From Pseudomonas entomophila (GTDB taxonomy: Bacteria > Pseudomonadota > Gammaproteobacteria > Pseudomonadales > Pseudomonadaceae): 64,000 bases of DNA. The translations under genes and the position numbers were made by a program. Below, in pieces: positions 27,449 to 36,470 of the stretch (positions are counted from its first letter, which is position 1; each line of letters begins with the position of its first letter). The notes under the pieces were generated by a model. It did not search any database. It was not told where the DNA came from and saw only the letters and a program-made list of their open reading frames with translations. Location: positions 1 through 64,000 of the forward strand of contig NZ_JAAMQJ010000017.1 in the NCBI RefSeq assembly GCF_013523125.1, read 5' to 3'.

Positions 27449-27586
27449 CCGATGCTCCTTTGATTCACGGCAGTTTTTATTATGTTTACCGGCGCGGGTG
27501 TCGTTAGTTGTTCTGACCCGGCGGCGCGCCTAGCGTAGCGCGAGCTCATATTTGCAGGCCAAAGATAACGGGAGGGTGATAGGACA

Positions 27587-27601
27587 ATTACAATTTCGTC
27601 A
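27587..27601. promoter_or_regulatory. Putative CzcR-type operator (porin side)
   Basis: Reads ATTACAATTTCGTCA, close to the shared consensus; about 140 bases before the porin ATG. Confidence 0.6.
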
Positions 27602-27714
27602 TCTGTCTGTTATTCGGCACCTTCGCACCGCGTGTTTGCCATCTCCGTTGCTTGTAACGAAATCATAGAGCCGGCTTGGGATTCCCAGTATTTACGGGCA
27701 TTACAGGGCTTTCT

Positions 27715-27728
27715 TACGAAATTGTAAT
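27715..27728. promoter_or_regulatory. Putative CzcR-type operator (czcC side)
   Basis: Reads TACGAAATTGTAAT, the reverse complement of ATTACAATTTCGTA; about 125 bases before the czcC start. Confidence 0.6.
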
Positions 27729-27852
27729 TTTCTAGCCACCCCTCTGATAGCTACCGCTCATTAGAGTGCCATCACCTAATCAAGTGGGGCTTGGCAGCTG
27801 TTTCGGCGTTCTCGCCAAGCTTTATCGAAGTTTGTGCACGAGGACCATCAAA

Positions 27853-29124
27853 GTGCCCCGGTATAACCGCAATGTCTTATCCAAGACCTCCATCTCGCCC
27901 TGGAAGATCGCAGCACTTTGTGCAGTCATCTCTGGATTGATGGCACCTGCAGCCCTTGCCCAAAGCATCAGCTTGCCCCAAGCGCTTTCGACGGCCATGG
28001 ATGCCAACCCCAACCTGGCCGCAGCCAGGCAAGAGATTGGGATCGCTGATGGTGCTCGCAAGCAGGCCGGGCTTATCCCCAACCCCACAATCTCGTATGA
28101 CGTGGAAGACACCCGCCGTAACACCAGCCAGACGACTGTCTCTCTCAGCCAGACCCTTGAACTGGGTGGTAAGCGGGGGGCTCGTGTTGACGTCGCCACA
28201 TACGGGCAGACCGCCGCACAGCTGGAGTTGGACCGTCGCGTGAACGGTCTGCGTGCTGATGTCGTGCAAGCCTTCTACGCCGCGTTGCGTGCCCAGACTG
28301 GCCTCGACTTGGCGAAGCAATCTCTCGAGCTGACTGAGCGCGGTCTTCGCATCGTTGATGGCCGTGTTCGTGCTGGTAAGTCGTCCCCAGTAGAGGCGAC
28401 CCGCGCCCAGGTACAGCTGGCCGAAGCCAAGCTGCAAGTTCGACGTGCCGAAACGGAAAAGACAACCGCTTATCAGCAGCTCGCTCAAATTACCGGGAGC
28501 TCGGTGACCGTCTTTGATCGCCTTGAATCGCCAACCCTCTCCCCGGGACTTCCTCCGCAGACTGAAGAGCTGCTGGCAAAGCTGGATCAGACCGCAGAAA
28601 TGCGCCAGGCCGTGGTGCAGATCGACAAGAGCGATGCCTCGCTCGGTTCAGAGAAAGCTCAGCGTATCCCGAACCTTACTGTCAGCGTAGGTAGCCAGTA
28701 CGACCGCTCTGTGCGCGAGCGGGTCAACACTGTGAGCCTGTCCATGCCGCTGCCGCTGTTCGATCGTAACCAGGGCAACATTCTTTCCGCTTCTCGCCGT
28801 GCAGATCAGGCCCGAGACCAGCGCAATGCTGTGGAGCTGCGCCTGCGTACCGAAACCCAAACCGCGTTGAACCAGTGGTCCACCGCCATGCAGGAGGTCG
28901 AGTCATACGACAAGACCATTCTGCCGTCAGCCCAACAAGCCGTAGAGACCGCAACCCGCGGCTTCGAGATGGGCAAATTCGGCTTCATCGAAGTGCTGGA
29001 TGCCCAGCGCACCTTGATCGTCGCTCGTGGCCAATACCTCGAATCGTTGGCAGCGGCAACCAATGCACGTGCGCAGGTGGAAAGGGTTTATGGCGAAGTC
29101 GGCTCAACTGCCGGCGCTCGCTGA
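27853..29124 (+). CDS. czcC: Outer membrane channel of Czc efflux system, CzcC
   Basis: CzcC is the TolC-like trimeric outer membrane exit duct of the CzcCBA Zn/Cd/Co efflux pump. The 423-aa product has a signal peptide (ISPWKIAALCAVISGLMAPA, cleaved after ALA-Q) and two repeats of long helices with OEP signatures (TVSLSQTLELGGKRGARVD, VNTVSLSMPLPLFDRNQGN). I chose the GTG at 27853 because GAGGA lies eight bases upstream and the signal peptide follows directly; the frame is open to 27766 but the extra residues would disturb the signal peptide. First gene of czcCBA. Confidence 0.9.
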   Translation: MPRYNRNVLSKTSISPWKIAALCAVISGLMAPAALAQSISLPQALSTAMDANPNLAAARQEIGIADGARKQAGLIPNPTISYDVEDTRRNTSQTTVSLSQTLELGGKRGARVDVATYGQTAAQLELDRRVNGLRADVVQAFYAALRAQTGLDLAKQSLELTERGLRIVDGRVRAGKSSPVEATRAQVQLAEAKLQVRRAETEKTTAYQQLAQITGSSVTVFDRLESPTLSPGLPPQTEELLAKLDQTAEMRQAVVQIDKSDASLGSEKAQRIPNLTVSVGSQYDRSVRERVNTVSLSMPLPLFDRNQGNILSASRRADQARDQRNAVELRLRTETQTALNQWSTAMQEVESYDKTILPSAQQAVETATRGFEMGKFGFIEVLDAQRTLIVARGQYLESLAAATNARAQVERVYGEVGSTAGAR

Positions 29125-29192
29125 ACGGGCCAAACATTTTCTTCGGCACCCAGCCTTGAACAAGCCGGTGCCTACGATCAGCAGGAGTAGCA

Positions 29193-30443
29193 ATGGATAA
29201 CAAACGCAAGATCGCCCTCGCGGTAGCCGCTGTGGCAGCCCTCGGATTTGGCAGCCTTGCCTGGAACAACAGTTCAGGACAGCAGGCCGCCAGTACCGCC
29301 GAACATGGCGCTAACGATGGCCATGGCGACGAAAAGAAAGCCGCATCTTCCGCCAAAGAGGAAGGTGATGAGGGCCATGGCGAAGAAGGCCACAGCGAAG
29401 AGGGCGGTGAAGAAGAAGGCAAGCTGACGCTCAGCGCCGAACAGATCAAGGCAGCCGGCGTTGCCCTGGAAGCTGCAGCGCCGCGTGACTTGGGTACAGT
29501 CGTGAGCTTCCCGGGCGAAATTCGCTTCGATGAAGACCGTACTGCCCACGTGGTTCCTCGTGTTCCTGGGGTTGTTGAGGCTGTCCAGGCCGACCTGGGT
29601 GAGACGGTCAAAAAGGGTCAGGTCCTCGCTGTAATCGCCAGCCAGCAGATCTCTGACCTGCGCAGCGAACAACAGGCCGCACAGCGTCGCGTCGAACTGG
29701 CGCGTGTGACCTTCCAGCGTGAGAAAGAGCTGTGGCAGGACAAAATCTCTGCAGAGCAAGACTACCTCCAAGCACGCCAAGCGTTGCAAGAAGCGGAGAT
29801 CTCCTTGGCCAACGCCAAGCAGAAGGTCGGCGCGATCGGTGCCTCGGTTAACTCCGTTGGCGGTAATCGATACGAGCTCCGAGCTCCCTTCGACGCCGTG
29901 GTAGTGGAGAAACACCTGACCGTTGGCGAAGTCGTAAGCGAGGCGACCAACGCCTTCATCCTTTCCGACCTGAACCAGGTTTGGGCAACCTTCGCCGTCC
30001 CGCCTACAGATCTGGGCAAGGTCACGACTGGTCGTGCGGTGAAAGTCTCTTCGCCTGACATGAACGTCGAGGTCGAAGGGAAGGTGGGTTATGTCGGCAG
30101 CCTGCTGGGCGAGCAAAACCGTGCAGCTACTGTCCGCGTCACCTTGACCAACCCCAACGGCGCCTGGCGTCCAGGCCTGTTCGTGAACATTGCGGTCACT
30201 TCCCAGACCGATCGAGTTGCCGTAGCGGTCCCTGAGCACGCAGTGCAGACCGTTGAAGACAAACCTTCGGTATTCGTACGCACCCCAGATGGCTTTGACA
30301 CCCGCCCGGTAAAACTGGGTCGCCGCGACAATGGGTACGTGGAAATCATCGACGGTATTGAAGCCGGCGCCCAGGTAGCAACCAGTGGCAGCTTCACACT
30401 CAAGTCCGAGCTCGGCAAAGCTTCTGCCGAACACGGTCACTGA
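29193..30443 (+). CDS. czcB: Periplasmic adaptor of Czc efflux system, CzcB
   Basis: The 416-aa membrane fusion protein links CzcA to CzcC. Its N-terminal anchor spans residues 7-23 (IALAVAAVAALGFGSLAW). A His/Glu-rich linker follows (GHGDEKK…, EGHGEEGHSEEGG, residues about 39-70), as in metal-binding CzcB proteins. Then come the barrel-sandwich halves with a hairpin of helices (LRSEQQAAQRRVELARVTFQ) and TVGEVVSEATNAFILSDL. GGAG precedes the ATG. It lies 68 bases after czcC and 24 bases before czcA. Confidence 0.93.
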   Translation: MDNKRKIALAVAAVAALGFGSLAWNNSSGQQAASTAEHGANDGHGDEKKAASSAKEEGDEGHGEEGHSEEGGEEEGKLTLSAEQIKAAGVALEAAAPRDLGTVVSFPGEIRFDEDRTAHVVPRVPGVVEAVQADLGETVKKGQVLAVIASQQISDLRSEQQAAQRRVELARVTFQREKELWQDKISAEQDYLQARQALQEAEISLANAKQKVGAIGASVNSVGGNRYELRAPFDAVVVEKHLTVGEVVSEATNAFILSDLNQVWATFAVPPTDLGKVTTGRAVKVSSPDMNVEVEGKVGYVGSLLGEQNRAATVRVTLTNPNGAWRPGLFVNIAVTSQTDRVAVAVPEHAVQTVEDKPSVFVRTPDGFDTRPVKLGRRDNGYVEIIDGIEAGAQVATSGSFTLKSELGKASAEHGH

Positions 30444-30467
30444 TGCGAACTGACAGGATGATTTCTC

Positions 30468-33400
30468 ATGTTTGAACGTATCATCAGATTCGCCATCGAG
30501 CAGCGCATCGTAGTAATGATCGCTGTTCTGATCATGGCGGGTATCGGTATCTACAGCTATCAAAAGCTGCCCATCGATGCGGTACCCGATATCACCAACG
30601 TCCAGGTGCAGATCAACACTGCAGCGCCTGGTTACTCGCCCTTGGAAACCGAACAACGGATCACGTTTCCAGTTGAAACGGCCATGGCCGGTCTCCCGGG
30701 CCTTCAGCAGACCCGTTCCCTGTCTCGCTCTGGCCTGTCTCAGGTCACCGTGATCTTCAAGGATGGCACTGACATCTTCTTTGCCCGCCAGTTGATCAAC
30801 GAGCGGCTGCAGGTTGCGAAGGAACAGCTGCCAGAAGGTGTAGAGGCCGTCATGGGGCCGGTATCTACCGGCCTCGGCGAGATCTTCCTGTGGACTGTTG
30901 AAGCCGAAGATGGCGCGGTCAAAGAGGACGGTACGCCGTACACCCCGACCGACCTGCGCGTGATCCAGGACTGGATCATCAAGCCTCAGCTGCGTAACGT
31001 CCCGGGTGTGGCCGAGATCAATACCATCGGCGGTTATGCCAAGCAGTTCCTGGTTGCGCCGGATCCAAAGCGCCTGGCTACCTACAAGCTGACACTCAAT
31101 GACCTGGTCGCAGCGTTGGAAAGTAACAACGCCAACGTCGGCGCCGGCTACATCGAGCGTAATGGTGAACAGTTGCTCATCCGTGCACCGGGTCAGGTAG
31201 GCAATATCGAAGACATCGCCAACATCGTGATCACCAGTGTGGATGGTGCACCGATTCGCATCAGCAGCGTTGCTGACGTCAGCATCGGTAAAGAGCTCCG
31301 TACAGGTGCTGCTACTGAGAACGGCCGCGAAGTCGTGCTCGGTACCGTGTTCATGCTGATTGGTGAAAACAGCCGCACCGTATCTCAAGCTGTCGCCGCC
31401 AAATTGGCGGACATCAACCGCACCCTGCCAAAGGGCGTGGTGGCTGTGACTGTTTACGACCGTACCAACCTGGTTGAAAAAGCCATCGCGACGGTGAAGA
31501 AGAACCTGGTGGAAGGCGCGATCCTGGTTATCGCCATTCTGTTCCTGTTCCTCGGCAACATTCGTGCGGCTCTGATCACCGCGATGGTGATTCCGCTGTC
31601 CATGCTGTTCACCTTCACAGGCATGTTCAACAACAAGGTCAGTGCCAACTTAATGAGTTTGGGGGCACTCGACTTCGGCATCATCGTCGACGGTGCCGTG
31701 GTTATTGTAGAAAACGCGATCCGTCGACTGGCTCATGCGCAACATAAGCATGGCCGCATGCTCACCAAAACCGAACGCTTCCACGAGGTCTTTGCCGCGG
31801 CACGAGAAGCTCGCCGGCCGCTGATCTTCGGCCAGCTGATCATCATGGTGGTGTACCTGCCGATCTTCGCCCTCACCGGCGTCGAAGGCAAAATGTTCCA
31901 CCCGATGGCCTTCACCGTCGTGATGGCGCTGCTGGGTGCAATGATCCTGTCCGTTACCTTTGTTCCTGCAGCTATTGCCATGTTCGTCACTGGCAAGGTG
32001 AAGGAAGAGGAAGGCGTGGTCATGCGCACAGCTCGACTGCGCTATGAGCCGGTTCTTCAATGGGTGCTGGGACACCGGAACATCGCTTTCTCGGCCGCAG
32101 TAGCCTTGGTCGTGCTCAGCGGTGTACTGGCAAGTCGTATGGGTAGCGAGTTCATCCCAAGCCTCAGTGAGGGCGACTTTGCGCTTCAGGCCATGCGTGT
32201 GCCTGGAACGAGCCTCACTCAGTCCGTCGAGATGCAGCAGCGTCTGGAGAAAGCGGTTATAGCGCAGGTGCCTGAAGTTGAGCGGATGTTTGCACGCTCG
32301 GGTACCGCAGAAATTGCGTCTGACCCAATGCCGCCAAACGCCTCTGACGCCTACATCATGCTCAAGCCTCAGGATCAGTGGCCTAACCCCAAGAAGCCAC
32401 GCGATGAGCTGATTGCTGAGGTGCAGAAGGCCGCTGCGGGTGTTCCAGGAAGCAACTATGAGTTGTCGCAGCCAATCCAGTTGCGTTTCAACGAGCTGAT
32501 TTCGGGCGTACGTAGTGACGTCGCTGTGAAGGTCTTCGGCGATGACATGGACGTGCTTAACAACACCGCCAACAAGATCGCGGCAGCGCTCAAAGCGGTA
32601 CCGGGCTCGTCGGAAGTGAAAGTTGAACAGACATCCGGCCTGCCGGTGCTGACTATCAACATCGACCGCGAAAAAGCAGCACGCTACGGTCTGAACATCG
32701 CGGATGTTCAGAATTCGATCGCTATCGCCGTGGGTGGCCGCCAGGCCGGCACGCTGTATGAGGGCGACCGTCGGTTCGACATGGTAGTACGCCTGCCAGA
32801 GACCGTTCGCACCGACGTAGCGGGAATGTCCAGCTTGCTGATCCCGGTACCTGCCAATGCGGCTCAGGGTGCCAATCAGATTGGTTTCATCCCACTGTCC
32901 CAGGTCGCTAATCTGGATCTGCAACTGGGCCCGAACCAAATCAGCCGCGAAAACGGCAAACGTCTGGTCATCGTTAGTGCCAACGTTCGAGGCCGCGACC
33001 TGGGGTCCTTCGTTCAGGAGGCGACCGCTTCGCTGGATAAGAAGGTGCAAATCCCTGCGGGCTACTGGACGACCTGGGGTGGCCAGTTCGAGCAGCTGCA
33101 ATCGGCAGCCAAACGCCTGCAGATCGTTGTTCCAGTCGCCTTGCTGCTGGTCATGACCTTGTTGTTCCTGATGTTCAACAACCTGAAGGACGGCATGCTG
33201 GTCTTCACCGGTATTCCATTCGCACTCACCGGTGGTGTCGTGGCGCTCTGGCTGCGGGATATCCCACTGTCGATCTCGGCAGGTGTTGGCTTCATCGCAC
33301 TATCCGGCGTTGCAGTACTGAACGGCCTGGTGATGATTGCCTTCATCCGTGGGCTAAGGGAGGAGGGACGAACGCTCAGGCAGGCAGTCGATGAAGGCGC

Positions 33401-33629
33401 ATTGACCCGTCTGCGACCTGTTTTGATGACAGCCTTGGTAGCGTCCCTGGGCTTCATCCCGATGGCCTTGGCCACCGGTACCGGTGCAGAAGTTCAGCGT
33501 CCATTGGCAACGGTGGTGATTGGCGGGATCCTGTCCTCCACCGCACTGACCTTGCTGGTATTGCCTGCCCTGTATCACTGGGCACACCGCAAAGATGAAG
33601 ACGGCGACGAGGCCGAAGTGGTTAGCTAA
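30468..33629 (+). CDS. czcA: Heavy-metal RND efflux transporter, CzcA
   Basis: CzcA is the inner membrane, proton-driven RND pump of the Czc system. The 1053-aa protein has the full RND layout: span near residue 12-30, a large periplasmic loop, spans near 340-540, second loop, and spans near 870-1030. The proton-relay segment DFGIIVDGAVVIVENAIRR in TM4 has the Asp-Asp-Glu spacing of the HME1 subgroup exporting Zn, Co and Cd. Last gene of czcCBA, followed by a strong terminator. Confidence 0.96.
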   Translation: MFERIIRFAIEQRIVVMIAVLIMAGIGIYSYQKLPIDAVPDITNVQVQINTAAPGYSPLETEQRITFPVETAMAGLPGLQQTRSLSRSGLSQVTVIFKDGTDIFFARQLINERLQVAKEQLPEGVEAVMGPVSTGLGEIFLWTVEAEDGAVKEDGTPYTPTDLRVIQDWIIKPQLRNVPGVAEINTIGGYAKQFLVAPDPKRLATYKLTLNDLVAALESNNANVGAGYIERNGEQLLIRAPGQVGNIEDIANIVITSVDGAPIRISSVADVSIGKELRTGAATENGREVVLGTVFMLIGENSRTVSQAVAAKLADINRTLPKGVVAVTVYDRTNLVEKAIATVKKNLVEGAILVIAILFLFLGNIRAALITAMVIPLSMLFTFTGMFNNKVSANLMSLGALDFGIIVDGAVVIVENAIRRLAHAQHKHGRMLTKTERFHEVFAAAREARRPLIFGQLIIMVVYLPIFALTGVEGKMFHPMAFTVVMALLGAMILSVTFVPAAIAMFVTGKVKEEEGVVMRTARLRYEPVLQWVLGHRNIAFSAAVALVVLSGVLASRMGSEFIPSLSEGDFALQAMRVPGTSLTQSVEMQQRLEKAVIAQVPEVERMFARSGTAEIASDPMPPNASDAYIMLKPQDQWPNPKKPRDELIAEVQKAAAGVPGSNYELSQPIQLRFNELISGVRSDVAVKVFGDDMDVLNNTANKIAAALKAVPGSSEVKVEQTSGLPVLTINIDREKAARYGLNIADVQNSIAIAVGGRQAGTLYEGDRRFDMVVRLPETVRTDVAGMSSLLIPVPANAAQGANQIGFIPLSQVANLDLQLGPNQISRENGKRLVIVSANVRGRDLGSFVQEATASLDKKVQIPAGYWTTWGGQFEQLQSAAKRLQIVVPVALLLVMTLLFLMFNNLKDGMLVFTGIPFALTGGVVALWLRDIPLSISAGVGFIALSGVAVLNGLVMIAFIRGLREEGRTLRQAVDEGALTRLRPVLMTALVASLGFIPMALATGTGAEVQRPLATVVIGGILSSTALTLLVLPALYHWAHRKDEDGDEAEVVS

Positions 33630-33646
33630 CAGCCTCCGCTAAAGAG

Positions 33647-33676
33647 AAGCCCACAACACGTGTTGTGGGCTTTTTT
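33647..33676 (+). terminator. czcCBA terminator
   Basis: AAGCCCACAACACG-TGTTGTGGGCTTTTTT is a nearly continuous 13-bp stem followed by a T tract, 18 bases after czcA. Confidence 0.9.
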
Positions 33677-33703
33677 GTTTAGAGTGAAGTAGGTGCACTT
33701 ACC

Positions 33704-33718
33704 TTTCAAAATTGTAAG
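33704..33718. promoter_or_regulatory. Putative CzcR-type operator (DUF2790 gene 1)
   Basis: Reads TTTCAAAATTGTAAG, the reverse complement of CTTACAATTTTGAAA; about 75 bases before the DUF2790 gene. Confidence 0.5.
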
Positions 33719-33791
33719 TTTCTCGTCATGCCGGTGATGCCTATGCATTGCTAAGGTTACGCCCGAGAAGATTTGAATTTGAGAGGTTTTT

Positions 33792-34115
33792 ATGAAAAAG
33801 CTAATTATCGCTGCTGCACTTGTTGTTTTCTCGGTGGCTTCGCAGGCCAACACTTTTTCCGAGAGCAAGCAGCTGCAATACACTAAGGAACACCAGACCG
33901 CAGTGGCCAAATACGCGGAGAAAAATGGCAAGCCAATGCCAGAGATCCAGGATTACAAATATGGCATGAAGATAGACGTTGCCAAGTTCGTACGTCAGTC
34001 GCAGGACCCCCGTACCTGCCAGGTTTACCCACGGTTGATGACCTTCGAGGACTCCCAGGGCACGCTCAAGACTGTTCGTTACTCAATGTATTCGCAATGT
34101 ATCAGCAACAAGTAG
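33792..34115 (+). CDS. DUF2790 periplasmic protein
   Basis: A 107-aa protein with a signal peptide (KKLIIAAALVVFSVASQA-NT) and the DUF2790 region: KPMPEIQDYKYGMKIDVAKF, two Cys (TCQVYPRLMTFEDSQG, YSQCISNK) that could form a disulfide or bind metal. GAGAGG precedes the ATG. It sits between the czcCBA terminator and its own terminator, behind a putative CzcR-type operator, so it is probably metal-induced. A paralogue lies at 43427-43753. Molecular function unknown. Confidence 0.85.
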   Translation: MKKLIIAAALVVFSVASQANTFSESKQLQYTKEHQTAVAKYAEKNGKPMPEIQDYKYGMKIDVAKFVRQSQDPRTCQVYPRLMTFEDSQGTLKTVRYSMYSQCISNK

Positions 34116-34150
34116 TAATCGATTTGAACAGAACAATTAGAGAATTCCTA

Positions 34151-34177
34151 AATGCCAGGCAGTGCCTGGCATTTTTT
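34151..34177 (+). terminator. Terminator after DUF2790 gene 1
   Basis: AATGCCAGGCA-GTGCCTGGCATTTTTT forms a 10-bp stem with a T tract. Confidence 0.85.
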
Positions 34178-34317
34178 ATTACGCCCGATGCCTCCATAGG
34201 TTCGAAATGTTAACGCCTAGGCCCAGGCAAGCCGTGCAATAAATCTTAGCTAACCAACAGCGACGGCTCCCAACTGCAGAGGGCAATTGGAAGCCTTGAC
34301 TCCAGAAGGGACGAGTT

Positions 34318-36315
34318 ATGAAGAGTTTGCTTGAACGCCCTGATGACCAAGCCGGGCATGAAGGTCATAGCCATGAGCATGGCGGCATTTTTGGCATGAA
34401 CACCGAGCTGATTTTCGCGCTGATCTGTGGTGCTCTCCTGGGTGCCGGAGCCCTTGCTGGAAAACTTGGCCTGACTGATCGTCTGCCCCTGATTCTGTAT
34501 GTGTCGGCCTACGTGTTCGGTGGATGGTTCACCACCAAAGAAGCGATCAACAACATCCGCAAGAAACGCTTCGAGATCGACTCGCTGATGCTTCTCGCCG
34601 CAGCCGGTGCTGCAAGCATTGGCGCCTGGGCGGAGGGGGCTCTGCTGCTGTTCCTGTTCAGTCTGGGGCATTCCCTGGAAAGCTACGCGATGGGGCGGGC
34701 CAAGAAAGCGATTGAGGCACTGTCCAAGCTCGCACCGGCCACCGCGATCGTACGCAGAGCAAATGGCACTGCGGAAATACCCGTGGAGCTGCTGGTTCCC
34801 GGTGACGTTGTCATCGTGCGCCCCAATGATCGCCTGCCGGCCGATGGTTTTGTAGTCGTAGGCTCCTCAAGCATCAACCAGGCGCCAGTGACCGGTGAGA
34901 GCGTCCCCGTGGACAAGCAGCCTGTCGCTGATGCCGAACTCGCCCGCAGCAAACCAGATGCCGTGGAGGCTACCTCGAAAGTCTTCGCCGGTACCATCAA
35001 TGGCGAAACGCTCATCGAGGTTGAGGTAACACGGCGCTCCACGGAAAGTACCCTGGCGCGGGTCATCAAGATGGTCAGTGAAGCTGAAGTCAGGAAATCA
35101 CCGACTCAGCGATTCACGGACCGCTTCCAACGTGTATTCGTCCCGTTAGTTCTGCTGCTGGTGGTGGGGCTGATGTTTGCCGGCATTTTCCTTGACGAGC
35201 CGTTCCGTGACTCGTTCTACCGGGCGATGGCCGTACTGGTTGCAGCCAGCCCCTGCGCGCTTGCGATCGCAACACCAAGCGCCATTCTATCGGGCATCGC
35301 CAGGGCAGCCCGTGGTGGGGTATTGATCAAGGGCGGTGCGCCGCTTGAAGAGCTTGGTTCCTTGAATGCCATGGCATTCGACAAGACCGGTACCCTGACC
35401 GAAGGGCGCCCACGCATCACCGATGTAATACCCGTGGGCGGTACGCAGATTGAGGATTTACTAAACGTCGCCATCGCTGTGGAGTCGATGAGCGACCACC
35501 CGCTGGCTGCGGCAATTGTGCGTGACGGTGAAGAAATGATTGGCACACGGCGCCGATTCCAAGCCAAGAACATGAGCAACATGATTGGTCGCGGCGTGCG
35601 TGCTGAGCTTGATGGGCAGTTCGTATGGATTGGCAAGGTCGAGATGTTCGGTACTGATGGTGTTCCCGCGCTGAGCAAAGCAGCCTTGGAGGCTGCAGAG
35701 CGTCTGCGTCAGTCGGGCCGCACTACCATGGTGGTACGTCGCGCCGACAAGGATCTGGGCGCTATCGGGTTATTGGATACCCCCCGAGAGGGAGCCAAAG
35801 AGGCGCTCCAAAAACTCAGAGAGATGGGCATCGGCCGTATGGTCATGATTTCTGGTGACCACAACCGGGTTGCGGAAGCGGTAGCAAGACAAGTTGGCTT
35901 GGATGAAGCGTGGGGAGACCTGATGCCGGAGGACAAGGTCAAAGCCATCAAGAACCTCCGCCTTAGCTCCAGTGTCGCTATGGTGGGTGACGGCGTGAAT
36001 GATGCCCCTGCAATGGCCAACTCAAGCGTGGGCATTGCAATGGGAGCTGCCGGATCCGATGTGGCTCTGGAAACGGCTGATATCGCCCTCATGGCTGACG
36101 ACATCAGGCAACTCCCCTTTGCGGTGGGGCTGAGCCGTCACACGCGGTCGATCATCCGCCAGAACCTGTTCGTCAGCTTGGGGATTGTGGCCATCTTGGT
36201 TCCGTCAACCATCATGGGTTTGAGCATTGGTGCCGCCGTTGCCATCCATGAGGGCTCCACGCTTTTGGTCGTATTCAACGCCTTGCGCCTGTTGGCCTAC
36301 CGTAAAGTCGCCTGA
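34318..36315 (+). CDS. P1B-4-type heavy-metal P-type ATPase, CzcP-like
   Basis: The 665-aa pump exports divalent metal from the cytoplasm using ATP. It has no N-terminal heavy-metal-associated domain, only a His-rich start (HEGHSHEHGG). Motifs: actuator VTGESVPVDKQ, TM4 ASPCALAIATPS, phosphorylation site FDKTGTLTEG, SDHPLA, and hinge GDGVNDAPAMANS. The SPC motif in TM4 and HEGST in the last spans (AAVAIHEGSTLLVVFN) place it in subgroup P1B-4, which includes CzcP of Cupriavidus (Zn, Cd, Co). GGGACGAG gives the ribosome site. It stands alone between two terminated units. Confidence 0.9.
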   Translation: MKSLLERPDDQAGHEGHSHEHGGIFGMNTELIFALICGALLGAGALAGKLGLTDRLPLILYVSAYVFGGWFTTKEAINNIRKKRFEIDSLMLLAAAGAASIGAWAEGALLLFLFSLGHSLESYAMGRAKKAIEALSKLAPATAIVRRANGTAEIPVELLVPGDVVIVRPNDRLPADGFVVVGSSSINQAPVTGESVPVDKQPVADAELARSKPDAVEATSKVFAGTINGETLIEVEVTRRSTESTLARVIKMVSEAEVRKSPTQRFTDRFQRVFVPLVLLLVVGLMFAGIFLDEPFRDSFYRAMAVLVAASPCALAIATPSAILSGIARAARGGVLIKGGAPLEELGSLNAMAFDKTGTLTEGRPRITDVIPVGGTQIEDLLNVAIAVESMSDHPLAAAIVRDGEEMIGTRRRFQAKNMSNMIGRGVRAELDGQFVWIGKVEMFGTDGVPALSKAALEAAERLRQSGRTTMVVRRADKDLGAIGLLDTPREGAKEALQKLREMGIGRMVMISGDHNRVAEAVARQVGLDEAWGDLMPEDKVKAIKNLRLSSSVAMVGDGVNDAPAMANSSVGIAMGAAGSDVALETADIALMADDIRQLPFAVGLSRHTRSIIRQNLFVSLGIVAILVPSTIMGLSIGAAVAIHEGSTLLVVFNALRLLAYRKVA

Positions 36316-36470
36316 TCACTGGGTTTTGAAATGAGTCTGTGGCAGGGAAGCTGCAGCAGCGCTCAGTGCTGAAACACCTGAATTGATACGCATTGGAGAC
36401 GTTGGTGCCCAACCGAGCTCGGCAGAAGCTTGGCCGAACTCGGACTTTAGTTTGAAGCTGCCACCAGCTG

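Larger units (their letters stand above)
27449..27852. promoter_or_regulatory. Divergent control region of porin and czcCBA
   Basis: About 400 AT-rich bases hold promoters in both directions. Two copies of the recurring operator are present, one nearer the porin and one nearer czcC. An open frame extending czcC to 27766 is judged untranslated. Confidence 0.6.
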